From Hydractinia symbiolongicarpus (Eukaryota > Cnidaria > Hydrozoa > Anthoathecata > Hydractiniidae): 64,000 nucleotides of DNA. Position numbers and translations under genes: made by a program. The stretch spans positions 19,417,001-19,481,000 of the forward strand of contig NC_079879.1 of assembly GCF_029227915.1 (NCBI RefSeq). Direction: 5' to 3'. Under the pieces are notes generated by a model that saw only the letters and a list, made by a program, of their open reading frames with translations, was not told where the DNA came from and did no database searches. Shown piece after piece: positions 32,790-45,929 of the stretch (position 1 is the stretch's first letter; every line of letters starts with the position of its first letter).

Positions 32790-34380
32790 TTAAGAGCTCT
32801 GTCTAGTAAGCTGTGCTTGACACTCTGTGACGTAACTTTAAAAGCAATATACAACGTTTATAAGACGGTCTCCTACAGCAACACCACACATAGAAAGTGG
32901 AGAAGTGCTTTGCGCATGCAGCTGTATCGTATACCCAGATTCAAATATAAGGAAGGATAAAAAAAAACAGATTCTTATGTGTAACCTTTATTTATTACTT
33001 TGTAAATATAGTATTTTAATAAAAAGTCATTTTATTATGTTTGAGCTTGGAAGTCTGGCTCAAAGGTTGTTAGCTATATTCAATGTTTTTTTTATAAGAC
33101 TTAAGGCGATAAGAATCACGAGGCTAATATCTCTACAAATCTTTTTTCAGACTGAATCTGTTTCTTGATCTCGTATATAATTAAAATCAAGTGTGTTTCG
33201 CATGTAATTTAACATCAAATGCCCACAAATCTCTTTTAAAAGGGCTACAAAATGGGCTGCTGATTTAGACTCTAGTGACTCACATGAACAAAATTTTGTA
33301 ATTTTTGACATCGGGAAGAGAATATAAACATAGCCCTGCGTAAAATAATCCAGATAAAAGTGAATTTCCAATCAAAAAAGAAAATGAACGAATCGATAAG
33401 AATTATCGTACTTTCCGGAATCTGATTGGTTGATGACCTTCTCCGTAAGGATCCGTTTCGATCCAAACGAAAAGTTGAAATCATTTCAACTTTTATTGCG
33501 GACAGGAACGAAAAAATTATAAAAACAAAAAACAATTAGCAGATAGTCAAGCAAATTTAAGCATTTTCTTATTCCGTTCCGTTCCGTTTTGTTGTTGAGT
33601 GGAAATTCATTTCAAAGTAGGAAATAAATGCCAGATTAAAACCTGTATCACACAATAGGTATTTACAATCTTGAATAAATACATTTTTTTCATGTACTTA
33701 TAATTTAATTAGTGCGACCGAGGTATACTTGAAACCCTGAGTCAAAATTTCTTGCGGTTTGACCCCTATCACTTTTAAACTACTACCCTTTGTTGAGAAA
33801 AACTTGATACCGTTTATATTTATATATTTGGTCACGTGATTAGTGGCTTTACGTTAGCAATTAAAGTAAAACTGTATTTAAGGTGTAGAGATATTAGTTA
33901 CTGAAGACTTGTGTTAATCCAAATATCTACATTATGAGTGGTTAATCCAGGTAATTATTTATAGAGCTCCAAAATAAACACATTTTTTGTCGCCATAATG
34001 CTGTTCCTTCACAACAAAGTAGTAGGAGACATGATAAGTCTTCTAAAACATCGCAGCTCACGTACTCTGGACTCATAAAAAATTACAGAGTGATGGCAGA
34101 AAAAATAAGTAAATACGTAGCTTTAAATTATTATATGTAAACCAGAACTTTGAATTAATTTAGGCAGTATCCTTAGAACAGAATGGCGCTGTAAGATAAA
34201 CAAATGAATACATTATTACAGTTGGCTAGAGATCAAAGGGATAGCAGTGAGTTCATTATAACTTCAGCAGGAAAAAAGTGTCAACATATTCAGTGTGTGA
34301 CCGACATATTTCCTAGCTATATGAAGAAGCTTACAGATTGTTAACGAAACGATCGGTGATCAACGAATAGTAGTATGAAA

Positions 34381-34507
34381 CTAGTCGTTAACCCGTGGAA
34401 AAATCCGCAGGATCGCCCGTCCTTTGAGTTTCACAGTATTCGTGTGCGGGTAGCACGACTATTTTTTCATGCCGACAAGCGTACAGAATACGCCTATTAT
34501 TAATATT
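34381..34507 (-). mobile_element. Helitron-type element, degenerate copy
   Basis: Inverted copy beginning at the CTAG end (CTAGTCGTTAACCCGTGGAA). The stem is partly broken (AAAAATCCGCAGG) and the TC end is poorly preserved. Confidence 0.6.
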
Positions 34508-35246
34508 AAAAATGTTAGATGTTCAATTAGATTAGCTAATGATCAATTTAAGGACATGAATATGATTACACTCATCACAAAGATCATCATCACCATTTTA
34601 TCAAAAGTTATACGAGCGTTGGCTAGATAGGAGGCACCAAGAAAGGTTTACACAGCTAATAGCCCTTGTTTCTTTTCAATTACATTCCAGTTTAGTCAAT
34701 ATATATAAATAAAGGCATACAAATTTGGTATATTTTACTCGATTATGTAAAACATGTTGTCGCCTTGAAACTGTTTCTGTTTATTCCGTCATTTTTACCA
34801 ATATCGTGGAGGAATGACTCAGGTTTTATCAGATATATACATTTTTTAAGAGATATTAATAACTTGGTTAATGGATTTGATATTAGCAGCTGGATTCCAA
34901 ATGTAGTGTCGTGAAGCGAAGTTTCTGCTTTTTTTTAGAATTACCAGTTCAATTTCTTTCTTTTGTTTTCTATCTTCTCAATGGTCACGCTATTGGCATT
35001 TTGAAAGAAAAAAACATGTTTATTTTTATTGGCTACGAAAAATAAACAAAAAAACTGCAGTGTCTGGCACGTGTTTACAGCACAGCCTTTGCCAAGACAA
35101 TGTAAAAGGATATGAAATTTGTTTGATCCAAATTAGAGTCTGGTAGGCGAGTCCATGTTCATCATAGATTTGGTTTAAACCTACAAACTAATCAATGATT
35201 TAAATATTTTAGATAACTCACTAACCGTTTCAGATTATTGTTTATT

Positions 35247-35382
35247 TCTCTATAATAATATTTTTGTATTTTCATATTTTGTCTGTCCGTCCGCAAGAAA
35301 AGTTTCGTGCAACAGGCACACGAAATAGCGTGTAATTTAAAGACGGAGGACCCCCGTGTTTTTTTTCACGGGTAACGACTAG
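35247..35382 (+). mobile_element. 136-bp Helitron-type element
   Basis: It starts TCTCTATAATAATA and ends with a CCCGTG...CACGGG hairpin, TAACGA and CTAG/T. It has the same length as the copy at 30747, with the same internal landmarks (GTCTGTCCGTCC, a GCACACGAAAT-like block). Confidence 0.7.
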
Positions 35383-35386
35383 TCTT

Positions 35387-35487
35387 TCCTATATTATTAA
35401 TAGCCGTATACTATTTGTCTGTCCGCAAGAAAAACTTCGTGCTACGGACACACACAATGCGCTATATAATGGACCTGTGTTTTTATA
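35387..35487 (+). mobile_element. Helitron-type element, 3'-truncated
   Basis: It follows the previous copy almost head to tail (TCCTATATTATTAATAGCCG) and keeps the GTCTGTCCGCAAGAAAAAC block, but lacks the terminal hairpin and CTAG. Confidence 0.55.
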
Positions 35488-36863
35488 ATATACCTGCATC
35501 ATGAATCAAATCCGAAACAGTTCGGTAACATTCTCTGAAGTAAGTTAAACGCATATTAATAAATAATTGACATAAGAGAACCGACCTGCTACACTTGCAA
35601 AGCCATTGAAACGTTAATTAAAGATGACCGACCATTCTTTATACATTTTAAATTTTTATGATTAACAAATTCACGGTAGATAATCCTCATTACAGGAAAA
35701 GCACATTTTCTTAACAAGCACTGCTACATATTTCTTAAATTGCTACTCGACTTTATTGTCCTGCTTTAGCGTGGTTTATGTTGCACTAACGTAAGGTTTT
35801 ACAACCCAGCCAAAAAGCACGTCTGAAGTCATTATGAAGTGATAAAATTTATGAATTGTGATCGAGTTGCTCTCCTTTAATTACACTCCACCGTCAGTAT
35901 TTACTAGAAGAAAATGTAAACCGCTGGAAGGAAGCCTAAAGTTTTAATAACGCATGCAATTAAAAAAAAAGTTAAAAGTTGTTGGTTGCAAGCACGTTTG
36001 CTATGGTAGTATATATTCTCTTGTTGAGTGTAATATCTGAAACATCTTTTTTATGCGTTTGAGGAATATAAAAAATACAAGTGAAAATTATTAGGTTGCT
36101 TTAATTATTTGTGGTGACATATAAAGAACTGCTATAGTAACGCTAGCAGGAGGTAGAAGTAACTGGAAGAAGCAAAATACTTTGTAGTCCTATCATCTTA
36201 TGTCTTTATATACCAAAAATTAACAAAAGAAGGCTGAGTACACAAATATAATTATTATGTTACTTATGACGTCATATTTGTAAAAGTTATGTATACAAAG
36301 ATGAATGAAAGCTAGAAATGTTCATAGCTAGCTAAATACAATTTAGTTCTGATAGGCATCTTTTGGCCCATTTTGTTCTATTTATTATTTTTATTTAATC
36401 ACGGGTAAATTCCTGTGGTATGACAATTTCTGATACTTCGTAATTACTCCATGCTGGCTCATCATACCAAATGTAGTTGCACCTGCTTTCTTAATACTTG
36501 GGTACAGTGCATTTTATATTTCATTTTTAGAAGATATAAATATTGCTGCGTCCCACATCTCGAATCACAGCGAATTTTGTCCGTAGCCGCGAAAATTTAT
36601 CTTTCTAAATTTTACAGAAAGGCCAGTTCGCAAAAATAAATTCTCGCGCAATTACTAAAAATGGCTGAAATGCTAAATTCACTTTTGCGATGCTTTTGGA
36701 AAAAAAAGAAGATTTTTTTTCTTCCCTAGCTTTTCTTGGTAAATCTTCTTTTTGGAAGTTGATAAATATGACGTGGTAAATACTAAAATGGTGAAAATAA
36801 TACTTTGCGAGAAACCGTAAAATGGTTTATTCGCAGAAAAAATTTGCGAAATATCTCGACCCG

Positions 36864-36904
36864 AGTCGTAAGCCCGTGAAAAAATCCACGGGAATTCACC
36901 CGTC
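36864..36904 (-). mobile_element. Helitron-type element, 3' end fragment
   Basis: Degenerate hairpin (CCCGTGAAAAAATCCACGGG) with the adjoining GTCGTAAG remnant of the CTAG end. Confidence 0.45.
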
Positions 36905-37289
36905 GGAAAAAACCCAGGGAATTTCTCCGTTGCTACTTGCAGAAAGATATCCATCGCACTTCCTTGGCGATTGTAATCGCCCTTTTAGAAATCTTGACGT
37001 TTTCAGAAAGTTCTTACATTATTGTGTTTTCATGTTGTGATTACTGTAACACCTCTAGGTATGATCCCTGATTACCTTTTAACTTCATTATAAAAATTGT
37101 AGTGCACAGAATGAAGATGGTAGTGATGAAAATAGTATTTTAACATGACTTATCTTAAAAAAGATTTCGGATTTAAAAAGATACATCTTCAATTTCAAAA
37201 GACTTTCACAACTAATTATTTTATTTTTTAAGAAAGGTGTCGTGAATGTTTCAAGAGCATATTCGTTGGTTATGCTGTAAGAAATCGGT

Positions 37290-37389
37290 TTTGATGGGTT
37301 CTCCCGTCCTTTACATACTGCATTTCGTGTGTTTCGCTACTTGCGGTATCATTTTGCGCAGAGACAGACGACGGCTATTATTATAGAGA
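37290..37389 (-). mobile_element. Helitron-type element, 5' part
   Basis: Reverse copy ending, in its own orientation, at TCTCTATAATAATAGCCGTC, the same start variant as the 35247 copy. The hairpin end is missing. Confidence 0.5.
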
Positions 37390-39524
37390 TTCGCGAAAAT
37401 TAATCTTCGCGAAATACGTATTTTTAGACCTTGACGGAAATTAAATTTAGGTAGATTCACACACACAACCCAGTTTCAAAGCATCCAAGTGGAATATGTT
37501 TCCAAATATACATCCAACCAACCTCGATTCCAGGTTTTTTTCTCTTTTTGGGATATTGGAGCCGTCCCAGTTTAAAAAAGAGTCCTGTGGTAGACGTTGC
37601 TGTCTCACTTTATCTTTTTTTGTTGAAAATGTCCATGAGATATTGATGGTATAAATTTAACTTCGCCAACACGAACAGCCATAAGAAAAGGCTTTTTATA
37701 AAAGAACCGAATGACCAAATCTCTTAAACAAAGTAGAAGTGTTTACTTGATGAGACTTATTGGCAGTGGCATCTGGTGTGTGGGGCCAACATGGTTTAAA
37801 AGGGATTCTAAGAATCTGCTTTTAATAAACAAAAATTACAAAAAAAAAATTAATCCATAGGGGAAGCAATTAGATCTTAATTAGTTTATTCAGGGCGTGT
37901 TTATTAAAAGGATTCCTTTTTATGTTTAAATGGAGCTTTACGGAGGAGAACATTTTTTTATAATTGGTTTATATGCTGTTCTGCTTTTGAATTGCAGCTA
38001 AAAAGAAGAAGAATGTTTTAGCATAAGCTGCTGTTTATTTTTATGTCCATATATATAAATGTTAAGTAAAAGTACGGTTAGTTATAGTTTAATTTGCATT
38101 AGCAATGATTGTAAATAGTCACCTAAACAGAAATGTCGTATAGGTTAACCTTCACGCTTTATTATCACACAACAACCACAAATGCGTCTGTTTTTATGAT
38201 AATGCTATAATGGCGCTTACAGTGCATAGAATAAATCTTTATGCTATGCACTTTAATGATAAGGAATTAGAGTTAATTCTTTGTTATTCAAAATATTACG
38301 TTGCTGAGGTTGATATTAATTTTACTTACTTTGTTGATCCTTGGTTGCAAGTAGTTTGAGGAAAAGTTTAATGTGATGGCTTTATTACGTGACCGAGAAG
38401 TTGTAGTAAAAATTGTTGTGACTGGAACAAGTAAAGATATGGTATCGTAGAAGATATGTATAGCATGCGAGTCTTGACTTTTCAGGGTTATCTAGTCCTT
38501 ATTTCCATTAACAATATAGAAAAGTAATCCGTAGGAAACAAGCAAAGGTGTCCATTGTTTTTTATCTTTTCTCAGCGTCATAAATACATGATATATTTCT
38601 AATTACTCATCTTACCTCTTCGTGAACAATTAACATTCATTGATTTTTGGAACAACAGCTTAATACGTTTTCTTCCAGAACGTAACTCGCTCAGCCTGTC
38701 ATGGTATAAATTATCTGTGTTGTTGGTATTTCGTTATGCAAGGTAAAACGTAAGAGATGTTTGTATGGAGAATGGGTGGCTCGGCAATTCGAACTGGCTC
38801 ACTTACTGGACTGGTTGTTGCCACAAAATTCACTTCAGGCGGAGTGGTTTTAAACAGCAAAAACGTTAAACAATACAGAACAAAAGAAATTGATTACGTT
38901 GGCATAATTTTTTTTCCCTACCCAGCTTGGCTTGGTAGCATATTTCTACAAGAGAAAAATTTATCCCACCCCACAAGGATTCTGAGCAAATTTAACTTGG
39001 ATCTCAGCAAGGCGGGCTGGATCACCTCTCATTTAAACACGTTTTATTTTTAAAGAAATAATAACAGAGAAGCTAAGATCCCGGCTAGTTAAGCTAACCT
39101 CATCGACGGGTCACTAACTGAGAAAATTATGCTGCGCTGGCCTTAGTATTTACGTCACAAGGAAACTTTGTATTATCTAGCTGATACTCATATTTAAATG
39201 CACATTGGAATCCTGTCATTTGAACAGATTATCCTTCGAACTTTTTTTAAATGTCTCTTTATTACTTATCTTCATATAGGGTTATTTAAAAATAATTTAA
39301 GGAACTTGGGTACATGATAAACTTTTTGTTTTTAAATGAGACTTTATGTAAAAGGTTGGAACTTTGCTTATAGGGTTTTTTAATGTTTTGCGAAATTCTA
39401 TCCATGTTTTTGGCTTTTCCCATTAGCTCTTAAACAGTCTCCTACAACGAACGAACTAGAAATGATAGCTTCTGATTACGTGTCAGTTTTGATATAATCT
39501 TGCAAATAAACGTTGCTCAAGAAA

Positions 39525-42500
39525 ATGTCGTTTACATTTAGATTAGTTACAACAATGAGATCGATGTATGTTTTCATTTCGATCGTCGTGCTCTACAGCA
39601 CTTTTGTGAAAGCCCAGTATACAAATTGTACACAGTTTAACGTTACTAATAACAGCAGCGCGAGGCTTCCACAACTTGCAATGAGCTTCGTAACAACAAT
39701 TGAATGCAAGATTTTAAATAAAAATCGAAGTATAACCTTGAACGAATACTTTAACTACAATGCTAGAAAATACGCAATTGAAACGGAAAACATCAAACAG
39801 ATTGTTGATTATGACTTGAAAGAAAAACGCTTAATCAATACAACCAATGGTATTAATAAGTGTATTAGAGTTAGTAAGTTACCCGAGCGGAACCATCCGG
39901 GTATCGTATTTGGCGAACATATTCCAAGTACTTCAGATATCTTGCACTTCGGAAAGAAGTATGGAGAGAAGTATATGGGTCAAGCTACCGTTCGCAATAT
40001 AAGGTAGGTATTGTGTTCTGCAGCTGTTTTTTTTCAAATCTTTTTAAAGTAACTATGACATTTCTGTACGATCATATGATATGGTAAAACGTATTATGTG
40101 GGGCCATTTGAACTGCTGGCGACTGTGTTAAGGTTCTACAAGTGATAAAAATTTTAACCGATAGCTACCCTCCGGATTAACCCTATAAGGTCCACTGAAA
40201 TAGAGTTTTAGTATAATTTTATTTCATAGGTTTGTAGCTACCACTTTTTATCCAGGATCCTTAAAGAGCAAAGGTATTGGCTAATGCTCAAAACCTCATA
40301 GAAATCCTTAACAAAAAAAAAAAAAAAAAAAACAGATTGCATTAAGAATTTAGTTTAGTCACATCACCATTCCGATATCTCAAATTTTTACCTTATCTTG
40401 AAAAAAAGAAATTGTTGAAGAACCGTGTGATAGGTTAAATTTAATATGTTTCATTGATCTTTTTTAAACTTAACTAAGAACTTTCTGGAATTAATTTTTT
40501 CAGCGAAATCAGCCATTTTTAGAAAATTAATAAACAGGAGCTAATTTTGATAACAACACCAAAAAATTGCTGACGTCAGCTAAAAAAAAAGGGGAAACTG
40601 GTTTTCCCATAGTTTTCTATAATTAATTTTTATATAAAAATATCTGCGCCTTTTTAATATGGAAGCGCTCTTTAATGGTGCCCCATCCTAGTCCTAAACA
40701 GCCCCAAATCTATAGATCAAATGGGCTTACAACAATATTAAAAGTACGCTGAACATTACAGAATATACTTACATGTATTGAGTCTACTTTGTGCTAAAAC
40801 ATCTTGACATCCATTACCATATTGCTGTCGGTTCAAAGCGTTATATTGAACAGGCGTAAACTTTTCTGTTTTGCTTATATTAGATGCATCCGATGGCAAT
40901 CTTGCTTAGTGACGAATCATTCAAATTATTTGATCGACTACTACTTCAAGGAAGACGCAAGAAACATACCAGTACGGTGTGAAGTCAGAGGGTTTCATGT
41001 AAGAAACGAAACCAAAAGAAATGTGCATAATGTTTACGATTTTTTCAACTTTCGAATTGGTTCACCACCTGGACATGCATTTCGCTCGCCACCAGGTTAA
41101 AATTGCTTTGCTTATGTGACTGTTTTATGTGCATTTCGTTTTTATTATTTGATTTTCAGGTATAGTATTTTTATTCTTTTTAAACTAACACGAAAAAAAA
41201 GTAGCAAAGAAAGTAAAGTATAAGCACTAAGGACATTATTAGAATGGTTTAATTACCCTACGCATAATATTTTAGGGACATACTGTAAAAATGTTGTGAA
41301 GCAGGCATCTATGCCTGAAATACCTGATCTTTTCTCATATTCATTGGAATTCCATACTATACAGAAATCAAATCTCGAAGTCAGTAATTCAAAGGTAAGC
41401 AGCTGTCACTTTAGTGAATAAAAAACACAATCCTTGTTACGACAAGTTTTAGCTACTTGTATATGCGTTTTTAAAATATTTAAAAAATTGAATTTAGTGA
41501 TAATTTAAATTCCCGTAAAAACATATTTTTGTAATAGCGAAAGTGGCAAAAATATGAAAAAGTACAAAAATTGCGGAAACCGCGAAATTGTATTATTGTG
41601 AAAATTTATTCCATTAGCTAATCGCAGTATGGAAATCTATCTTGTTGAGCAGCTTTAGAAAACCAGTCGTTAGCCCGTGGAAAAATCCACGGGTTCGCCC
41701 GTCATTCTTATACCGCATTGTGTGCGTCTCGCTACTTGCGCAGCTAAGCTACCATTTTGCGTGACAGACGGACAGACCTATACGGGTATTTTAATATAGA
41801 TTAAATATCAAAGTGCGTTAAAATTACTTTAACAACTGACTTAATCGCTGATGGAGTTGTTTGTAACTTGAAAAAAAACCTCATAAAAATGTGTTTAAAG
41901 AAGACTTTTATTCCATTCACGCAAAACATCTTGTTAGAGTAACATCTCACTTAAATGTAAGTGAAAGTTAAAAGTTACATTCGTTGAAAGAATGATATTT
42001 TTATTGTTACTTCATAGATATATTACGACTTTCGGAATGAAATCTTTCGATATGACCACACCGTTCAATCCGAAGGTCAATGGAGGCACGTGAAGGAAAT
42101 ACACAACAAAAAACAAGGTATTTCTGATTTTCGTAACTCAGTATCATGAAATTCCTTTAAATAATTTTCGCGGATTGTTGCAAAACACGCAAAAATAAGT
42201 TCTGGCGAAAAGTCTAAATACCTCTGTTTCGCAAAAAAAAATTCCCCTCAAATTTTCTTCATTTTTCGATATCTTTAAAAAAACTTACGAAAATGATTTA
42301 CGCAAAACCTGGATAATTTTATTACAAGAGACAACGATGTACACTTTTTTATATTCCATATATTTTAATTTTATATATGTACTATTTTGGAGGATGATAT
42401 AAACTAATGTACCTACAATTTATATACAATATCATTCATCTTGTTTTTATTTTAACTTTATATTTGTCTGAAAATTGCGAGCCGCGAAAATAAATTCCCC

Positions 42501-45500
42501 TTTTTCCCCGTGAAATTCCAGAGAGAAAAAATCCGCGAAAATAAATTTCTGCGAAAATTATATATTTGTCTGAAAATTGCGAGCCGCGAAAATAAGTTCC
42601 CTTTTTCCCCGTAAAATTCCAGAGAGAAAATATCCGCGAAAATAAATTTCTGCGAAAATTATATATTTGTCTGAAAATTGCGAGCCGCGAAAATAAGTTC
42701 CCCTTTTTTCCCGTGAAATTCTAGAGAGAAAAAATTCGCGAAAATAAGTTCCTGCGAAAATTAATTCCCTTAAGGTATTACCTTAACAAGTTATACATTT
42801 GAATTACTGTGAAAACTAATACTATAGTCGGCAAAAACGAACAAATGAACAAACAACAAAATCATTTTTCCAAAACCTTTTCTTTTGTAATGAGGTTTTC
42901 AAATTTAGAAATTCTGATGATTCATATCTTTCAAATTGTTTTTTTTTTCGGTTGTTAACACTATTTCTTCGTAGGTGCCAAATTTATGATTTACTCACCG
43001 TTTGAATGTAACATCACTCCTCTAAGCTCGAATGAAGATGTTGAAACCAAAGAATATGTCGACAATCATATCAACATGAAACTAGCTGTAAATCACGTCA
43101 AAACACAGGGGGCTCAATATTCGTATGAAGGGACTGATATTGTAAGAAACATGAATGCTGATGTGTGGATATACATACGAAATGTCACATCTAAGGTCGG
43201 TCCTTAGCATTATCTAAATTGATTCATAATAGTTCGAAACTAAGGTCAGTTCTTAGCTTTATCTACATTGAATCATAATAATTCGAAATTTCTTCTTTTT
43301 TTCTTTGCGAAGGTATTGTATTGTAGGGAAAAGGAACAAGAAAATTAATGATTTAGTCATAGTTACTTCTTATTCTTAACAGCGATTTAAGCTCAAGAGT
43401 TGTAATAAAAAACCCAGTGGTCACTTCAACTTGAAAAAACGTTAAAAGAAGTTGCATGTGACGCTAAATAGACATTAATTTTATGTTGAAAATGAAAGCT
43501 TTTTTCACATCATTTTCCGTCGGCCATCGACGTCTCACTGACGTCTCGCAACGTCTACTCAACGTCGTTCTACGTTGTTTTTGCGTGGTTCAAATATGTT
43601 CCCGTAACCGTTATTGAACTTGTTTTCAACGGTTAAGAAACAGACTTAAAGATTTAGCATATCAATTCATATGTGTACGTATCCTCTACCCAGCATGATC
43701 CCAACGTGTTTGTTGCCTTATTTCTACATTAATCTTTCAAATAAAAATAAAACCATTTGCACTGTACGCTATTTTTTATCATAAACGTCAGCAATATAGC
43801 TCTGCAAATTCTCCAATAAAAATATCTTTAATGAAACATGCTTTTAAAATATAACAAAATATAAGAATAAAACAATGTGTTAGATATATACAATCACTAC
43901 TATGTAGTAAACTATAGTCCTAGCCCGATGTAAGGTTAAGGCAGTCTAGGGATGAGGTTGTCAAAATTTATAGCTACCATGTGCCAGGCAATTCTTCTGA
44001 TAAGTCAGCCAGCCTATCAGTAAGCTATAATCATTTACAGTGTCAAGCAAAGCTGTTGCACTCAAGACTTTAATATAAGGTCGTTTGTTACGAATACGAG
44101 TTGCAAATACGATTATTTTATACTGTAAATACAGGATTAACACTCAGGGGTTTATTTGTGAGAATTAAATTTTAGTTGTTAGCCCGGTATTTTCCACGGG
44201 TTAACAACTAGTCCATTTTATAATAGAAACGTTCCGCCAAAGATGGTAGCGTTTTACATTGTTCTTATCTTCTCATAGTCGCATTTAAACCGGATTGAGT
44301 GGTATTTTTTAAAAGAAGATCCTGCTAAACGTCGGCCCAAGCAAGCTGCTGTTCCCCTTAAAGTCGTTGGATACTATGGAAATGAAGCTAACATGCAATT
44401 TACCGTACATATATTCAAATTCAATACAGAATGGAATACAGAAAGCATTATCAACCCAATTCGGTAAGTTAAAAACAGTGTTAAATAAAAGGGGAGAAAT
44501 ATTAAATGATTTTAGTGCCGTGTTATGTGTTACTGTCTAATTTTAAAAGGACCACATCTTTCTGGTCTCATAAATCAATTTATGTATGTGTTCTATGTCA
44601 TTATGACTTTCAATTGTTATGTATTCTTCTTTTTATAGACATTGTCTTGAACTTTCTTCATCGCTGTATGTCATTACATTTTTTATTTCTGGACTACCAA
44701 AGGACAGATCAGATGCTATTACGAGGCCTCAAGACTTAGTCGGAGATTTGCTTCTTTTGTTTGCAAAAGCCGCCAACGTTACAGCAGACAGACTGGCTAT
44801 TGAGGTAATATCTATTCTTTGTGATCACCCTGAGGGCTTATAATGAAATCTTTTTAAGGCAATGCTAGAGCAAATATGATTGTTTCCGCAACTAGATTAC
44901 TTTATTTCGCCTCTTGACTATAAAGAAGATTTAAAAAAAAACCTTACATAGAATCCTACTGTCTTCTTTCGAAATCCTAAATTTCCCTTTAAATATTAAT
45001 GTTTGCATGTAGCTTGTGGTAGCTTCCCAGATCGATGTTCGCCTGAGTATTCTTGGTTGGCCGCTAAAAAACGATGCACCACCAAAGAATTTTAAGCCCG
45101 CTGTTGATGTAGCAGCTAAAGTAGAAGATTTTATTGTTAACGGAGATGTTTCTGTTACATTTTCTAATAAAGGTAAGTTCAATCAGACAGTACTTCATGT
45201 ATGCCGCAAACAAATGAAAATGCCGAGACAGCTGTTATGATATCTTTAGAATTTTTCCAAACTGGTGTTTCTTTCCATCAAAATAAGTCTTGAAAATGTA
45301 AAGTAAAAAATTCGCATTAAAGAACGCCTTGTTGGATTATAGTAATGATATAAAAGAATTTTGGAATATTGATTATTCCAGTTGAGGCGAGGGAGGGTTG
45401 TTATTGTTATCTTTTGTAGACCTTACAAATAGGGAAGGTATATACAGGAAACAACATGTAACAAAACTTATCTTAGTGTTAGTATGGCAGTACTGTAGAA

Positions 45501-45929
45501 AGTGCGTATGGATCGTAATATATGTATCATTGTTAACACTTGTACTGATAAGGATAGAGATTTATCTTTTTAGAAACCGGGAAGAATTACACCGGCAACT
45601 TTACTAAAACATACTTTGATGGAAAGTCAATGAAGTATTTTTCCGGGGATAAAGTGCCTCGAAAGTGCGAGGAAAAAGTGCCTCGAAAGTGCAAAAGTTT
45701 TAAACGAGAAAGAACTGGCTGGGGAATGGGAGTAATGTTTTCCTTCCTAACTGGCTTGTTTGTCATGTTTCTTGTTTTGCATTTGATACTGAGACGAAAC
45801 GGTCATTCTCTGAAGAGATTGATGAAAGAGTACGGAAAGTTTGGAAAGGATAATGAAGGCAATGCAACTGCCACCGAAATGTCCAACAAAACTGCTTCAT
45901 CTCCCACTGATGTTGAAAACGAATCGTAG
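39525..45929 (+). CDS. Type I membrane protein with LolA-like features, nine exons, 665 aa
   Basis: Exons: 39525-40003, 40884-41095, 41276-41394, 42018-42117, 42975-43195, 44279-44463, 44639-44804, 45013-45172, 45574-45929. All borders are GT-AG and all phases agree; the total is 1998 nt with stop. A signal peptide ends near residue 30 (VLYSTFVKA). The ectodomain (about 31-595) has several N-x-S/T sites and cysteines (CIRWQSCL, SPPGTYC, FECNITP). The SPPG-x2-C motif after a long beta-rich stretch and the W-x-C motif resemble the invertebrate LolA-like repeat proteins, whose function is not known. A single membrane span lies at about 600-621 (GVMFSFLTGLFVMFLVLHL), then a 44-residue polar tail. 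ATG 39525 is taken as the start; ATG 39555 is a possible alternative. AATAAA at 46053. Introns 3, 4 and 5 carry mobile elements. The LolA assignment is by recall of motif layout and is less sure than the gene model. Confidence 0.82.
41663..41800 (-). mobile_element. 138-bp Helitron-type element in intron 3 of the LolA-like gene
   Basis: In its own orientation it starts TCTATATTAAAATACCCGTA and ends with CCCGTGGATTTTTCCACGGG, CTAACGA and CTGG, between A and T. CTGG fits the CTRR rule. It is inverted relative to the host gene. Confidence 0.72.
42153..42776. mobile_element. CCTTAAGGGAAT-ended MITE expanded by internal tandem repeats (intron 4)
   Basis: The left end is degenerate (CCTTTAAATAATTTTCGCGG) and the right end is exact (AATTCCCTTAAGG), matching the ends of the element at 50507-50788. 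The interior contains three units of about 101 bp at 42463-42765 (TTTGTCTGAAAATTGCGAGC, ...CCGCGAAAATAAATTTCTGC). It lies wholly within intron 4. Confidence 0.6.
42463..42765. repeat. Three tandem units of about 101 bp
   Basis: Starts at 42463, 42565 and 42666. Each unit repeats TTTGTCTGAAAATTGCGAGC and GCGAAAATAA motifs with few substitutions. Confidence 0.9.
44183..44212 (+). mobile_element. Helitron-type 3' end fragment in intron 5
   Basis: Hairpin CCCGGTATTTTCCACGGG followed by TTAACAA and CTAG/T. The rest of the element is absent. Confidence 0.5.

Larger units (their letters stand above)
32790..39524. other. Large intergenic region rich in Helitron-type fragments
   Basis: Apart from the listed elements I see no convincing gene. 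The longer frames (32905-33168, 33272-33535, 36679-36954, 38757-39053) look like chance or read-through of repeats. The last (MFVWRMGGSAIRTGSL...) is moderately protein-like but has no recognisable family. Confidence 0.5.

Noticed and set aside
38757-39053. 98-residue frame upstream of the LolA-like gene as its first exon
   Set aside because: The LolA-like gene already has a signal-peptide exon with a start, and I see no donor joining the two in phase.
40804-41100. 98-residue frame as an independent gene
   Set aside because: Its N-terminal part is intron sequence. Only 40884-41095 is used, as exon 2 of the LolA-like gene.
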